Assembly: GCA_039714535.1 (NCBI GenBank)
Contig: JBDLJC010000013.1
Location: 1-64,000 of the forward strand
Direction: 5' to 3'
Source: JAGXFP01 sp039714535
GTDB lineage: Bacteria; Desulfobacterota; Desulfobulbia; Desulfobulbales; JAGXFP01
Length of the DNA: 64,000 nucleotides
Shown here piece after piece: positions 33,598 through 42,411 of the stretch (position 1 is its first letter; each line of letters starts with the position of its first letter). Under the pieces are notes generated by a model. It did not search any database, was not told the origin of the DNA, and worked only from the letters and a program-made list of their open reading frames with translations. A program made the translations under genes and the position numbers.

Positions 33598-34495
33598 TTT
33601 CGTCCTCTATCAGCGCGCCTTCTCTAACAACCGCCCCAGCCCAGATAACCGAGTGGCTGATCCTGGCGCCATCACCAATTCTGGCACCGGTTCCAACAAA
33701 AGCCCAATCGTTAAATTTCACGTCTCGACCCAGCACCACACCAGCCGCGACAGCAACCGGAGTTACCACACTATCCAAACCAACCGCAGCAGCCAAAAGA
33801 GGATCGGTTAACAACGCCTTGTGTAAATCAAGATAATCCTGGGGGGTACCAATATCAGTCCAGAAATGGTCGGCAACTTCAATGGCATTAATCATAACAC
33901 CGGTCTTAATCATTTTCTGATATAAATCGATGATATCGTAGAAACCGGAGCCGGGAATATTTGCAAGTATAGTCGGATCAATAACATGAATGCCGGCAAA
34001 GGCCAGAAGCCGGTCGCCTGATGCCGGTGTAATATCCTGCTCACAAACCCGCAAACCGGTGACCTGACCATTGGCAGTAACCCGCAGATTGTTAAATCTG
34101 GGTCGATCATGGACAACCATTGATACCGGTGCGGCTGAGGCAAGATGGTGGTTGTAAATGGCGGCTAGATCAAGCGAATGAAGAATGTCACCATTAACCA
34201 GCAGAAATGGCTCCTGCCCCAGAAGAGATCGGGCCTGCCGCAGGCCGCCGCCGGTACCGAGGATATCTTCCTCAAGCTGCAGCGAGACGTCCTTCTCTCC
34301 GCCAAGAATTTCACAAAACTGTTCATTGAGAAAATGGGAATTAACGACAAATTCTTGAAAACCCTGCCGCCGCAACTGGGCAAGAAGGTGCAAGAGAAGC
34401 GGTTTCCCCAGGACAGGGAATAATGGCTTCGGACGATATGTCGAGTAGGGCCTGAGCCTGGTGCCCAGACCGGCGGCCAGGATCATGGCTTTCAT
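33584..34495 (-). CDS. sugar nucleotidyltransferase, MurU-like
   Basis: 303 residues. The N-terminus MKAMILAAGLGTRLRPYS is the nucleotide-binding signature of sugar-phosphate nucleotidyltransferases, with PKPLFPVLGKPLL following and LVNGDILHSLD supplying the catalytic Asp. The last 70 residues (GVVLGRDVKFNDWAFVGTG) form a short left-handed beta-helix, which MurU itself lacks, suggesting an activity closer to mannose-1-phosphate guanylyltransferase-type proteins or a regulatory extension. It overlaps the APH-type kinase gene by 14 bp, so the two enzymes act in sequence: sugar to sugar-1-phosphate to NDP-sugar. Confidence 0.82.
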   Translation of the reverse strand: MKAMILAAGLGTRLRPYSTYRPKPLFPVLGKPLLLHLLAQLRRQGFQEFVVNSHFLNEQFCEILGGEKDVSLQLEEDILGTGGGLRQARSLLGQEPFLLVNGDILHSLDLAAIYNHHLASAAPVSMVVHDRPRFNNLRVTANGQVTGLRVCEQDITPASGDRLLAFAGIHVIDPTILANIPGSGFYDIIDLYQKMIKTGVMINAIEVADHFWTDIGTPQDYLDLHKALLTDPLLAAAVGLDSVVTPVAVAAGVVLGRDVKFNDWAFVGTGARIGDGARISHSVIWAGAVVREGALIEDEIVVG

Positions 34496-34512
34496 AGTAT
34501 GCCTTAAGAGAA

Positions 34513-35352
34513 TTAATTGACGCCCAGGTCCAGTTCACCCGACTTAACTTCCTCGACTCCGATAACAATAATCCCGGCTTTATTGGCCCGCTTGATTACG
34601 GCCTCACCATCAAACAGCAGCGCCTGACCGGCTTCAACCGCCAAAACCGCTGCCCCAACAGCCTCCATGCTGTCGATGGTCTTTGTCCCTATCGCCGGCA
34701 GATCAAACCTGAAATCCTGGCCAGGCTTCTTGACCTTGACTACCACGGCCTGTTCCGTGGCCAGCTTGCCCCCCCGGAGAATAGCGGCGTCGGTACCTTC
34801 GATGGCTTCCACCGCCAGAACAGCCCGGTCTCGCACCACCACGCATTGGCCAATATCGAGTCGCCCAACTTCCCTGGCCATCTGCCAACCGAAATTAATA
34901 TCGTCGATCTGCTCCGGTGAAGGTCTTTTCTTGGTCAAGAGCCCTTGGGGAAACAACAGTTCGCTCAGATAAAAAGTCGATTCCAGTATTTTGATACCTT
35001 CGTCTTCCAGAACGTCGGCAACGGCTCGCAGGATAGAATCATCTTGCCTGACCCTGAGCTTGTTCCATAGGGCCAGACCTTTAAAATCAGGCATGACATC
35101 CTTAAAGATCCTGGTCTTGGTAATGGTCCCAAGCAGGACAGCTTCAGTAACCCCTTCCTGCTGGAAGAACTTGATTATCCTGCCAAGTTGGCCGAGCTTA
35201 ACCCAACAGATCTCATCGGCGATATCCTCTAGCTCCAGACTTGACTCACCCCTGTGGGCTGCCACCAGTACCTGACACCCCCGCTTTTTGGCCGCTTGGC
35301 CAAAAAGGGTGGGAAACTGGCCGCCGCCGGCAATAATTCCGATCTTACTCAT
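34513..35352 (-). CDS. lpxI: UDP-2,3-diacylglucosamine pyrophosphatase LpxI
   Basis: 279 residues from ATG 35352; this start overlaps the lpxA stop by 8 bp (ATGAGTAA), whereas upstream starts run deep into lpxA. The DUF1009/LpxI pattern is clear: MSKIGIIAGGGQFPTLFG, EVTEAVLLG-like GVTEAVLLGTITK, MPDFKGLALW, DDSILRAVADVLEDEG, VVVRDRAVLAVEAIEGTDAA and FDLPAIGTKTIDSM. LpxI cleaves UDP-2,3-diacylglucosamine to lipid X, the fourth step of lipid A synthesis, and replaces LpxH in many Desulfobacterota and Alphaproteobacteria. It directly follows lpxA, which makes the first acylated intermediate. Confidence 0.95.
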   Translation of the reverse strand: MSKIGIIAGGGQFPTLFGQAAKKRGCQVLVAAHRGESSLELEDIADEICWVKLGQLGRIIKFFQQEGVTEAVLLGTITKTRIFKDVMPDFKGLALWNKLRVRQDDSILRAVADVLEDEGIKILESTFYLSELLFPQGLLTKKRPSPEQIDDINFGWQMAREVGRLDIGQCVVVRDRAVLAVEAIEGTDAAILRGGKLATEQAVVVKVKKPGQDFRFDLPAIGTKTIDSMEAVGAAVLAVEAGQALLFDGEAVIKRANKAGIIVIGVEEVKSGELDLGVN

Positions 35353-36145
35353 CCTTGCTGAAACTCCTGACAATACCCCGTTTGGAAGCCCTGATAAAAT
35401 CAACCAGATGCACCACCAGATCACAGTCCGGATATGCCTCAATGGCAGTATCGAGCGCTTCCTTCAACAGCAGATCCTGATCGAGAAAAATTATCTTGAA
35501 GGCCCCGCGCAATTTCTTAATATCATCGCTGGAGACCCCATTTCTTTTAAGGCCAATGTGATTTATGCCGGAAACTCTCATCCGGTTTCTGGTCCCAGCC
35601 ACTATCATATAGGGCGGCACATCCTTTGTTACTCCGGACACCCCGCCAACATAGGAAAAGGTCCCGATCCTAGAAAACTGATGAACCCCGACATGACCGC
35701 CAAGACTGGCCTTATCCTCAAGCACGACATGACCGCCCAAGGTGCCGCCATTGGCAATAATAACCTGATTGCCAAGTTTACAGTCATGGGCAACATGGCT
35801 ATAACCCATCAGCATGTTCTCATCACCGATCAGCGTCTCCCCCCCTCCCTTCACAGTGCCACGATGGATGGAAACATATTCCCTGATCAGATTATTGTTG
35901 CCTATAACGACCTTGGTCGCTTCATTCTTGTAGCTCAAATCCTGGGGCGGCCCGCCAATAATAGCAAAGGGGCCAATCTCGTTGCCTGAACCGATGTCAG
36001 TGATACCCTGAATAACGGCATGGGGGCCGATCTCGGTATTAGCGCCGATTCTGACACCTTTCTCAATAACTACATACGGCCCGACAATGACAGTGGAGTC
36101 CAGTTCGGCCCCAGGGTCAACAACCGCAGTTTGATGAATATTCAT
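35345..36145 (-). CDS. lpxA: UDP-N-acetylglucosamine acyltransferase LpxA
   Basis: 266 residues of left-handed beta-helix hexapeptide repeats (for example VIVGPYVVIEKGVRIG, TEIGPHAVIQGITDIG), with the catalytic His in MGYSHVAHDCKLG and the C-terminal helical domain containing GLKRNGVSSDDIKKLRGAF. It performs the first step of lipid A synthesis, attaching a 3-hydroxyacyl chain to UDP-GlcNAc. Order fabZ-lpxA-lpxI is standard in this lineage. The start codon follows only a weak site. Overlap with lpxI implies coupled translation. Confidence 0.97.
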   Translation of the reverse strand: MNIHQTAVVDPGAELDSTVIVGPYVVIEKGVRIGANTEIGPHAVIQGITDIGSGNEIGPFAIIGGPPQDLSYKNEATKVVIGNNNLIREYVSIHRGTVKGGGETLIGDENMLMGYSHVAHDCKLGNQVIIANGGTLGGHVVLEDKASLGGHVGVHQFSRIGTFSYVGGVSGVTKDVPPYMIVAGTRNRMRVSGINHIGLKRNGVSSDDIKKLRGAFKIIFLDQDLLLKEALDTAIEAYPDCDLVVHLVDFIRASKRGIVRSFSKDE

Positions 36146-36215
36146 GGTGATTCCGATATATTATGGTTGAGTGTAAGATGCCTATCTACCTCTATAGCCG
36201 CCTTCCGCAATAAAC

Positions 36216-36671
36216 TTATCCGAAAGAAGCCATCAGGTTTGCTTCAGCGGCAAGTTGTTCATCAACATAGGCCTTGCCGGCAAATTTATATATCTTACCC
36301 TTACGCTTTACAATATCTACTTTAACAATCAACTGGTCACCGGGTACAACCTTGCGCCGAAACCGGACCTTGTCCAAACCGGCAAAATAGACAAGCTCAC
36401 CCTCAAATTTATCCTGATCGGTCAGATAGGCCAAAAGCCCCCCCACCTGGGCCATACTCTCCAGGATCAAAACACCGGGCATTATCGGATCAATCGGGAA
36501 ATGGCCCTGAAAAAATGGCTCATTGATCGTTACATTTTTTAGACCCACGGCCCGTTCACCCAGTTCAAGCTCCAAAATTCTGTCAACCAGAACGAATGGG
36601 TAACGATGGGGCAAATGTTTAAGAATACCGTTTATATCAATTGAATCATTATTGTGTTGCAGAGCCGACAT
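36216..36671 (-). CDS. fabZ: 3-hydroxyacyl-ACP dehydratase FabZ
   Basis: 151 residues, usual length for FabZ. It carries the hot-dog fold motifs: LKHLPHRYPFVLVDRIL with the catalytic His, FFQGHFPIDPIMPGVLILESMAQ (the FxGHFPxxPxxPGVLxxE motif with catalytic Glu) and the C-terminal KFAGKAYVDEQLAAEA. It removes water from 3-hydroxyacyl-ACP during fatty acid elongation. The same substrates feed LpxA and LpxD on either side, so placement in this run lets lipid A and membrane lipid synthesis share control. Confidence 0.97.
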   Translation of the reverse strand: MSALQHNNDSIDINGILKHLPHRYPFVLVDRILELELGERAVGLKNVTINEPFFQGHFPIDPIMPGVLILESMAQVGGLLAYLTDQDKFEGELVYFAGLDKVRFRRKVVPGDQLIVKVDIVKRKGKIYKFAGKAYVDEQLAAEANLMASFG

Positions 36672-36747
36672 CTATTTTCCTCCAAGTGACAGACCACTTA
36701 AAAATTTTAACACCTTAAATTACCGAGCAATTTATTAACAAGGCAAA

Positions 36748-37797
36748 CTACTTACCGGTTAATTTTTCGGCAATTTCCTGCAGTTTTTTCTTTATCTCCC
36801 GAACATCCCTGACCAGATCAGGAAGTTTCTGAAACACAGAAGCGGCTCTAAGCCATTTTTTATGGGGAAAGGCCGGGAAACCTGCAACAACGGCGCCATC
36901 GTCCTGATTACTCACAACGCCGGCCTTACCAGCCATAGTAACTCGGTTACCGATCTTCAGATGGCCGTTAACCGCCACCTTCCCCCCCATAATCACGCCT
37001 TCGCCAAGACTAGTGCTACCGGCAACACCTGACTGGGCAACAAGTATAGAGTCTGCACCAATTTCAACATTATGAGCAATCTGGACAAGATTATCAATCT
37101 TGGTGCCACGTTTAATCCAGGTCCGACCGAAAGTTGCCCGATCAACGCAGGTATTGGCGCCGATCTCGACATCATCATCTATCTGGACATAACCAACATG
37201 GGGCCGTTTAACATGGCGCCCCTCATTATCATGGGCATAGCCAAAACCATCACTACCGATCACGGTGCCGCTATGGATTATAACCCTGTCCCCAATGATG
37301 CTCCTATCCATAATTGTCACATTCGGCCGAATTTGGACATTTGAACCGATCCTGACATCGTCACCAATGACAACTCCGGCCCCAATCATAACCAGCCGAC
37401 CAAATTGGACTCTGTCGCCGACCACAGCCATGGCGCCAACGGCAACATCCTCCGGGATCGAACAATCCGCGCCGACGGCAGCTCTCTGATCAATGCCGGT
37501 GGCAACAAATTCACTAGTCAACAAATGATTATGGATTACCGCCGCCGCCCAAGCTGGATTGGGAACTTTAATAATCGGCAATGCTAAAGGAACGCAATCC
37601 ATGGGTACAATCAGCGCCGTAGCATTGGTTTCTGCTACTGCCGTCATTTTGCGACTGCTGTCTATATAGGCAAGCTGGCCCGCAACAGCGAGATTAACAT
37701 CAGCCATATCATAGACAGCCACATCCTCACCATGCCACTCCCCATCAACCAAGGCAGCAAGTTCGGAAATATTTACCCATCTCTTATCCATAGTCAC
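36748..37797 (-). CDS. lpxD: UDP-3-O-(3-hydroxyacyl)glucosamine N-acyltransferase LpxD
   Basis: 349 residues. An N-terminal uridine-binding domain (about 1-105) precedes hexapeptide repeats that form a left-handed beta-helix, with the catalytic His in LVQIAHNVEIG and the LpxD signature GFGYAHDNEGRHVKRPHVG. The C-terminal helix (VRDVREIKKKLQEIAEKL) is the usual trimer-stabilising end. It attaches the second acyl chain, the third step of lipid A synthesis. It is the first gene of the lipid A run, following an IHF-like gene from which it is separated by a terminator-like hairpin. Confidence 0.97.
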   Translation of the reverse strand: MTMDKRWVNISELAALVDGEWHGEDVAVYDMADVNLAVAGQLAYIDSSRKMTAVAETNATALIVPMDCVPLALPIIKVPNPAWAAAVIHNHLLTSEFVATGIDQRAAVGADCSIPEDVAVGAMAVVGDRVQFGRLVMIGAGVVIGDDVRIGSNVQIRPNVTIMDRSIIGDRVIIHSGTVIGSDGFGYAHDNEGRHVKRPHVGYVQIDDDVEIGANTCVDRATFGRTWIKRGTKIDNLVQIAHNVEIGADSILVAQSGVAGSTSLGEGVIMGGKVAVNGHLKIGNRVTMAGKAGVVSNQDDGAVVAGFPAFPHKKWLRAASVFQKLPDLVRDVREIKKKLQEIAEKLTGK

Positions 37798-37834
37798 TCA
37801 AAATTAAAAAATTGAACTTGCCAGATTATTTACA

Positions 37835-37881
37835 ATAAAAAAGGGGCTGATTCCCTAGGTGAAAAAGAGAAGCAACCCCTT
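37835..37881 (-). terminator. terminator between the IHF-like gene and lpxD
   Basis: On the minus strand AAGGGGTTG (37881-37873) pairs with CAGCCCCTT (37849-37841, one wobble), followed by a T run. The loop is long (about 23 bp), so strength is moderate. It suggests separate transcripts for the IHF-like gene and the lpxD run. Confidence 0.55.
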
Positions 37882-37931
37882 AGATCAATTCTCAAATAAC
37901 TGATTATCGCAGAAATAGCCAAATAATCATT

Positions 37932-38219
37932 CTATCTGCCGTTATTGATCCTTTCCCGTAAAATCCCCGAGGGCTTGAAGGTCACCACCTGCCTGGCCTC
38001 AAGAACCAGTTCCTTGCCAGTCTGGGGATTTCGACCTCTTCTGGATTTTTTTTTCTTTACATTGAATTTTCCAAAACCACTTATCAAAAGATCATCACCC
38101 GCAACCAGGCAGCCTTTAGCAATCTGCAGAAAAGACTCAACCGCCTCCGCAGCCTGGGCCTTGGTCAGGTCATGCTTTTGATAAACATTTTGGACAAGAT
38201 CAGCTTTTGTAATGGTCAT
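37932..38219 (-). CDS. HU/IHF-family DNA-bending protein, IHF-alpha-like
   Basis: 95 residues. N-terminal TKADLVQNVYQKHDLTKAQA helix pair, SGFGKFNVKKKKSRRGRNPQTG (beginning ISGFGKF; arm motif GRNPQTGKEL) and the C-terminal VVTFKPSGILRERIN. The phrase RNPQTG with the Pro that intercalates into DNA and VTFKPS are shared by HU and IHF; the TKADL...Y N-terminus favours IHF-alpha. IHF bends DNA and is needed by sigma-54 promoters, site-specific recombination and replication start. The gene is monocistronic, with a terminator-like hairpin after it. Confidence 0.9.
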   Translation of the reverse strand: MTITKADLVQNVYQKHDLTKAQAAEAVESFLQIAKGCLVAGDDLLISGFGKFNVKKKKSRRGRNPQTGKELVLEARQVVTFKPSGILRERINNGR

Positions 38220-38309
38220 AAAGCACCTAATAGAAGATCAGACAACCCCATAATTTAAGAAATCCTTACTCAGAGAAGTTTAAACTTACTCACCACCATC
38301 TGTGACTCT

Positions 38310-39515
38310 CTAAACAACCTCACCCATCTTGAAGATCGGCAGATACATTGCAACAACCAGTCCACCAATCATTCCCCCAAGAAACACCATCATAAACGGC
38401 TCAATCATGGCCGTCAGATTGTCAACGGCCTGGTCAACCTCTTCATCGTAGAAATCGGCTATTTTGCTTAACATTGCATCAAGGGCGCCGGTGGCCTCGC
38501 CAACACTGATCATCTGGACCACCATGGGAGGGAATATTCCTGTTTCCTCAAGTGGTTCGGCAATGGTGCGTCCCTCACTGATGCTATCGGAAACCCGGTT
38601 AACCGCCGTTTCAATTACGCGATTTCCGGCGGTCTTGGCAACAACAGTCAGAGCTTCAAGAATCGGCACTCCACTTTCCAGCATAGTCGATAATGTTCTG
38701 GTAAATTTGGCAACCGACACCTTCATAATCAGATCACCAAAGACAGGCAGCTTCAACGAGAGGGCGTCAACATTTTGTTCGCCTTTATCGGTAGCTTTGT
38801 ATTTCTTAAAAAGAAAGGAAATGAACATTCCCCCCACTATCATATAAATGATATTGGATTTAACAAAATCACTCATGGCCACAACTATCTGGGTCGGCAC
38901 GGGCAGAGAGGAACCAAACTCCTTGAACATCTGCTCAAAGACGGGCACAACAAAGATGAGAATAACCGCAAGTATAACAGTCGCAATAGCGAGGCAGATC
39001 ACCGGATAGGTAAAAGCGCCTTTGACCCTCTTTTTCAGGTTCATCGCCTTTTCCTGGAAATCCGCCAAGCGGCTAAGGATAGTATCGAGGATGCCCCCTA
39101 TCTCACCCGCCTCAATCATATTGCAATAAAGGGAGTCATAGGCTTGCGGATGCTTTTTCATGGCATCGGCGAAGGTCTGGCCGGTTTCTACATCAGCTTT
39201 GATCTCGCGCAAGATTTTTTTGAGAGTCGGGTTCTCCTGCTGGTTTCCCAGGATCTCCAGGCTCTGTACCAGAGGCAAACCTGCATCAATCATGGTCGAT
39301 AACTGCCGGGTGAAGATAACAACATCCCTACCAGTTACCTTGGGCTGAAAAAAAGCAATATCAGCTAAAATATCCTTTGGCTCTTCCTTAACAGAAGAAG
39401 GGGTAATCCGGACTTTTTTCAGATAAGCGTATACTGCCGCCTCATCCGCGGCCTCATGTTTACCCTTTCGCGTGTCCCCATACGAATTTTTTCCTTTCCA
39501 TATATAAACAGGCAT
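38310..39515 (-). CDS. pilC: type IV pilus/type II secretion inner-membrane platform protein, PilC
   Basis: 401 residues from ATG 39515, chosen for the AAGGAG site 9 bp upstream. It opens VYIWKGKNSYGDTRKGKHEA and has two T2SSF domains: ARQLSTMIDAGLPLVQSLE-type RQLSTMIDAGLPL and the repeat RTLSTMLESGVPILEAL, each followed by a GEIGG or GEATGA turn. Hydrophobic helices are near AIATVILAVILIFVVPVF, YMIVGGMFISFLF and FMMVFLGGMIGGLVVAMYL. PilC couples the PilB/PilT motors to pilus assembly. No pilB or pilT lies within the window on either side, unlike in most pil clusters. Confidence 0.92.
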   Translation of the reverse strand: MPVYIWKGKNSYGDTRKGKHEAADEAAVYAYLKKVRITPSSVKEEPKDILADIAFFQPKVTGRDVVIFTRQLSTMIDAGLPLVQSLEILGNQQENPTLKKILREIKADVETGQTFADAMKKHPQAYDSLYCNMIEAGEIGGILDTILSRLADFQEKAMNLKKRVKGAFTYPVICLAIATVILAVILIFVVPVFEQMFKEFGSSLPVPTQIVVAMSDFVKSNIIYMIVGGMFISFLFKKYKATDKGEQNVDALSLKLPVFGDLIMKVSVAKFTRTLSTMLESGVPILEALTVVAKTAGNRVIETAVNRVSDSISEGRTIAEPLEETGIFPPMVVQMISVGEATGALDAMLSKIADFYDEEVDQAVDNLTAMIEPFMMVFLGGMIGGLVVAMYLPIFKMGEVV

Positions 39516-40050
39516 TTCAAACAACTCCTTATTGAAAAGAGCAACACGCACGAGGGTGAAACAAACAGGCACCCGCAAAATTTTATGGCTAAATAAGGTT
39601 CCACGTATGGCAAAAGCACAAAAAAACAATACTACTAAAATCAACTCTGTAAAAATTTATAAATGAATAACTAATTATAATCAATAGATTTTTTCAGCAC
39701 AGCATCTTACTTTGCAGGGGAAGTTTTCAGTCTTTTAATCGAATATCACCGCCAAACAACCAACAATAATTAGCCAAACAACTGCCCACCTACGGCTTAA
39801 AGACCACAACTACTTGATATTTCGGAGTAAAACAGAGGCACCCTGACTTACTTGGTGGGCGACTATCATCTTACAACAGTTAAAGGCAAACAAACAAGCT
39901 GACCTTTTTGTTGACTTTATTTAACATATAATTTAAAAAGTTTTACTTCTGTTTTCAGTGAGTTTGGTTCAGAAAAATCACGAACTATTTCGTTTTTACC
40001 AAATCACTTTTAAACAGCAGATTGCCAAATTAAACTAGGAGATTTCAGAA
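39516..40050. other. AT-rich intergenic region, no gene seen
   Basis: A 535-bp gap between divergent genes. TTGTTGACTTTATTTAACATATAAT near 39908-39933 contains TTGACT and TATAAT, but only 10 bp apart, so it is not a standard sigma-70 promoter. No ORF, strong hairpin or repeat was found. Promoters for pilC (minus) and the PxxKW gene (plus) must lie here. Confidence 0.4.
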
Positions 40051-40326
40051 ATGGCTGGAGCGAAAACCAAACAAGCCAATAATATCCAAGAAGACGCCCT
40101 TGCCAAATACAGTAGCGGTCTCTTTAACCCAGTGATTGATAAATGTGACGGGTGCGAAAGGATAGTAGAAGCCAACAACACCAAGTATTGTCAAACTTAC
40201 ATTATGCCTGAGGCTAAATGGAAACTAAGCATATGTAATTTTGCCACCCACGTTAGAACCGAAATTGCCACAAGCCAGACCAAGATTAATCCCTTAAAGG
40301 CTTCGAAAAGAGCTATGGGAAAATAG
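40051..40326 (+). CDS. PxxKW-family cysteine-rich protein
   Basis: 91 residues, no signal peptide. It has DKCDGCERI, KYCQTY, the naming motif PEAKWKL and SICNFATHV, giving four Cys in a C-x2-C ... C ... C pattern able to bind a metal ion or small cluster. This small family is seen in Desulfobacterota and relatives; its function is not known. ATG 40051 follows AGGAG. It is monocistronic, ending at a strong terminator, which together with its small size suggests high expression. Confidence 0.82.
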   Translation: MAGAKTKQANNIQEDALAKYSSGLFNPVIDKCDGCERIVEANNTKYCQTYIMPEAKWKLSICNFATHVRTEIATSQTKINPLKASKRAMGK

Positions 40327-40357
40327 AAAGCGTTTTAAACTTCTTTTTGTTGCCATC

Positions 40358-40390
40358 AACCCGAGACAGTTTTATGTCTCGGGTTTTTTT
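40358..40390 (+). terminator. strong rho-independent terminator
   Basis: AACCCGAGACA at 40358-40368 pairs perfectly with TGTCTCGGGTT at 40375-40385, with a 6-bp loop and a T run to 40390. It ends the PxxKW-family gene. Confidence 0.92.
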
Positions 40391-40409
40391 GCTTAATGAA
40401 TTAACTCAT

Positions 40410-41006
40410 CTAATTGGCTTTGGGATAAAGGATACTAAGAATTTGTTCATCCATCATAACCCCCCGGAACCTTTCATAATTGTCAACAAAGCCTATAGGA
40501 CCAGCATCGCTGCCCATGATTTCAGCCGCAGCGTCTTCCAGCAACTCCGTTGATTTTTCTTTAATGGCGTGAAACACCCTGTCAACCACCAATAATGGCT
40601 TCTTCTCATAGAGAGGTGGAACTTTCTTCATGGCCATAACCGCCTGTTCCTTGGTGATTTGACGCATAAGACTAAAAAGTCGAGGAACATCGTATATCCC
40701 AGCACATTCTACCATCAGAAGAAGGTCGCTTTCCTTGATATTACCCAGTAAAGCTCCCAGCACATCTCCTGCACCAGCTGCCACTCCCAACTCCTTGCCG
40801 CCAGGATTACCTTCGATCAGTAGGCTTATATAGGGCTTAAGCTCTTCACAGGACAGCAAACCGGTTCTTTCCTTATCAACGGAATTCCTCAATCTGGACA
40901 GTTTATCAACCAACCATTCAAGTTGCATTTCCTGACTTTTTGCGACAAACGGCAAATATTTTTCATACCACTTCCTGCCAACCACACCCTTTCGAACCGG
41001 TTCCAT
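40410..41006 (-). CDS. hypothetical cytosolic protein
   Basis: 198 residues from ATG 41006, preferred because GAGGGTG precedes it. The protein is mostly helical and soluble: KWYEKYLPFVAKSQEMQLEW near the start, a Gly-rich GAGDVLGALLG turn in the middle, and DVPRLFSLMRQITKEQAV further on. No signal peptide, membrane segment, metal motif or known catalytic motif is visible. I do not recognise the family. It converges with the PxxKW gene, with the terminator between them. Confidence 0.6.
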   Translation of the reverse strand: MEPVRKGVVGRKWYEKYLPFVAKSQEMQLEWLVDKLSRLRNSVDKERTGLLSCEELKPYISLLIEGNPGGKELGVAAGAGDVLGALLGNIKESDLLLMVECAGIYDVPRLFSLMRQITKEQAVMAMKKVPPLYEKKPLLVVDRVFHAIKEKSTELLEDAAAEIMGSDAGPIGFVDNYERFRGVMMDEQILSILYPKAN

Positions 41007-41279
41007 TTTTTCACCCTCGAATCTTTCCAGCAAATCCCTGTATCATCCGGATATTCCCCACATTTTCATTTGAACTCAGGAGCATAGCGTGATAAATTGG
41101 GGGAAAATAAGATAAATTCTACATCAGATATTAACTATATCCCCATAAAAATGCCCCACAGCAAGTTATACATTACCAACTTCTTATGCCCGCCACTCTT
41201 ACTTGCCGAAAAACGAGGGAAGTGTATTAACCGGACGAGACACTATAGGCCACTAAACCAAGGATAGATATAACAAGTC

Positions 41280-42221
41280 ATGCCCAAAAGACCACAAAAA
41301 CAGTCCCCCCTCAACATTAAGTTAATAATATTGAGTTTTCTTGTCATTGCAGTCTGTATATTCATTTTGATGAACAAAAAACAAATTAGCGGCATCATTT
41401 CACATAACGAGAATCAGCAGGAAAAACATGCGCTCCGGGAAAAAATAACCGCCCTTGAAAAAGAAATAAAGGGCTTGGCCAAAACTACTCCAACCACCGT
41501 TGCCAAAGTCGTTGCAGAGGAACCGGAGCCCCCCCCCTCCTTTGATCTGAGCAACAGCAGCTGCAAAGAATTGGCGGAAAACATCCGACAGTACTTCCGT
41601 TACCTTGATGACCAGCAATACATCAACTCATACAACCTTCAAAATGGGAGCCAAGTCCACTTTAAACAATTGATTGATAAGCTACTGGCCAACCCGCCCA
41701 TTGTTGTCCGCGAAACAGACAGCCTTTTCACAATCCTCACCAACACTGCCCATTTCTACCGGGTTCTAGGTAAAGAGAATGTCCTGATGGCCAGAGACAT
41801 CATCATCAGAGAAGCCGACTCTCTGGAATCATCCTTTGCCTTGTTTAACCAATGGTCCATAACCGGCGACCAATGCCGGGATGCTCAGCCAAACATCAGC
41901 CTGCCTCTGCCGAAACTTTACGAATATGCCGGATTCTTTCTAAACACCCTTGGTGGGCAATCCTATCTGTTCAGACGCAATTCCCATGTCCGTCTGTTGA
42001 TCAAGTATTACGGTGTAATAGTATTGGATCGAGCCAACGCCGAGGTCATTAACCGCCATGGCATCGACATTACCCCCCCACTCGAATCCCTGATTAACGA
42101 AATTGAGATTGGTGAGACAATGGTCTACAAGGAACAATACCTGCGGACATTGCACGAACTGCAGAATAAATACCAGACCTATTACGATGGAGCCGCGGCT
42201 TACCGCCAGGATGTTTTATAA
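41280..42221 (+). CDS. membrane-anchored periplasmic protein, unrecognised
   Basis: 313 residues. One N-terminal anchor (about 13-31, KLIILSFLVIAVCIFILM) is followed by a short coiled coil (EKHALREKITALEKEIKGLAK, quoted from EKHALRE to EIKG) and a Pro-rich linker (EEPEPPPSF). The rest is a helical domain with paired Cys (NSSCKELAE, GDQCRDA) that may form a disulfide in the periplasm. There is no enzyme motif. The layout, anchor-coil-linker-helical domain, suggests an envelope scaffold. No family is recognised. It is a single gene upstream of the Bax-inhibitor-like gene (190 bp apart). Confidence 0.6.
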   Translation: MPKRPQKQSPLNIKLIILSFLVIAVCIFILMNKKQISGIISHNENQQEKHALREKITALEKEIKGLAKTTPTTVAKVVAEEPEPPPSFDLSNSSCKELAENIRQYFRYLDDQQYINSYNLQNGSQVHFKQLIDKLLANPPIVVRETDSLFTILTNTAHFYRVLGKENVLMARDIIIREADSLESSFALFNQWSITGDQCRDAQPNISLPLPKLYEYAGFFLNTLGGQSYLFRRNSHVRLLIKYYGVIVLDRANAEVINRHGIDITPPLESLINEIEIGETMVYKEQYLRTLHELQNKYQTYYDGAAAYRQDVL

Positions 42222-42411
42222 TAACAACCAATCCGTGCTGAAGATAAGCACACCCTAATAATTACTAGGCAACCGCGCCAGAAGCTTAACCGGCCATCAA
42301 GCAACCTCCCCCTTGCGCACTGCAATAAAATGATTATTTTGGTTACTTGCAATTGGGACAATCTATATCAAATCACACCAAACAATGTACCGTTTACGGA
42401 GGAGCAGCAGA

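Noticed and set aside
39908..39935. TTGACT and TATAAT before the PxxKW gene
   Set aside because: Only 10 bp separate the two elements, far from the 16-18 bp of a sigma-70 promoter.
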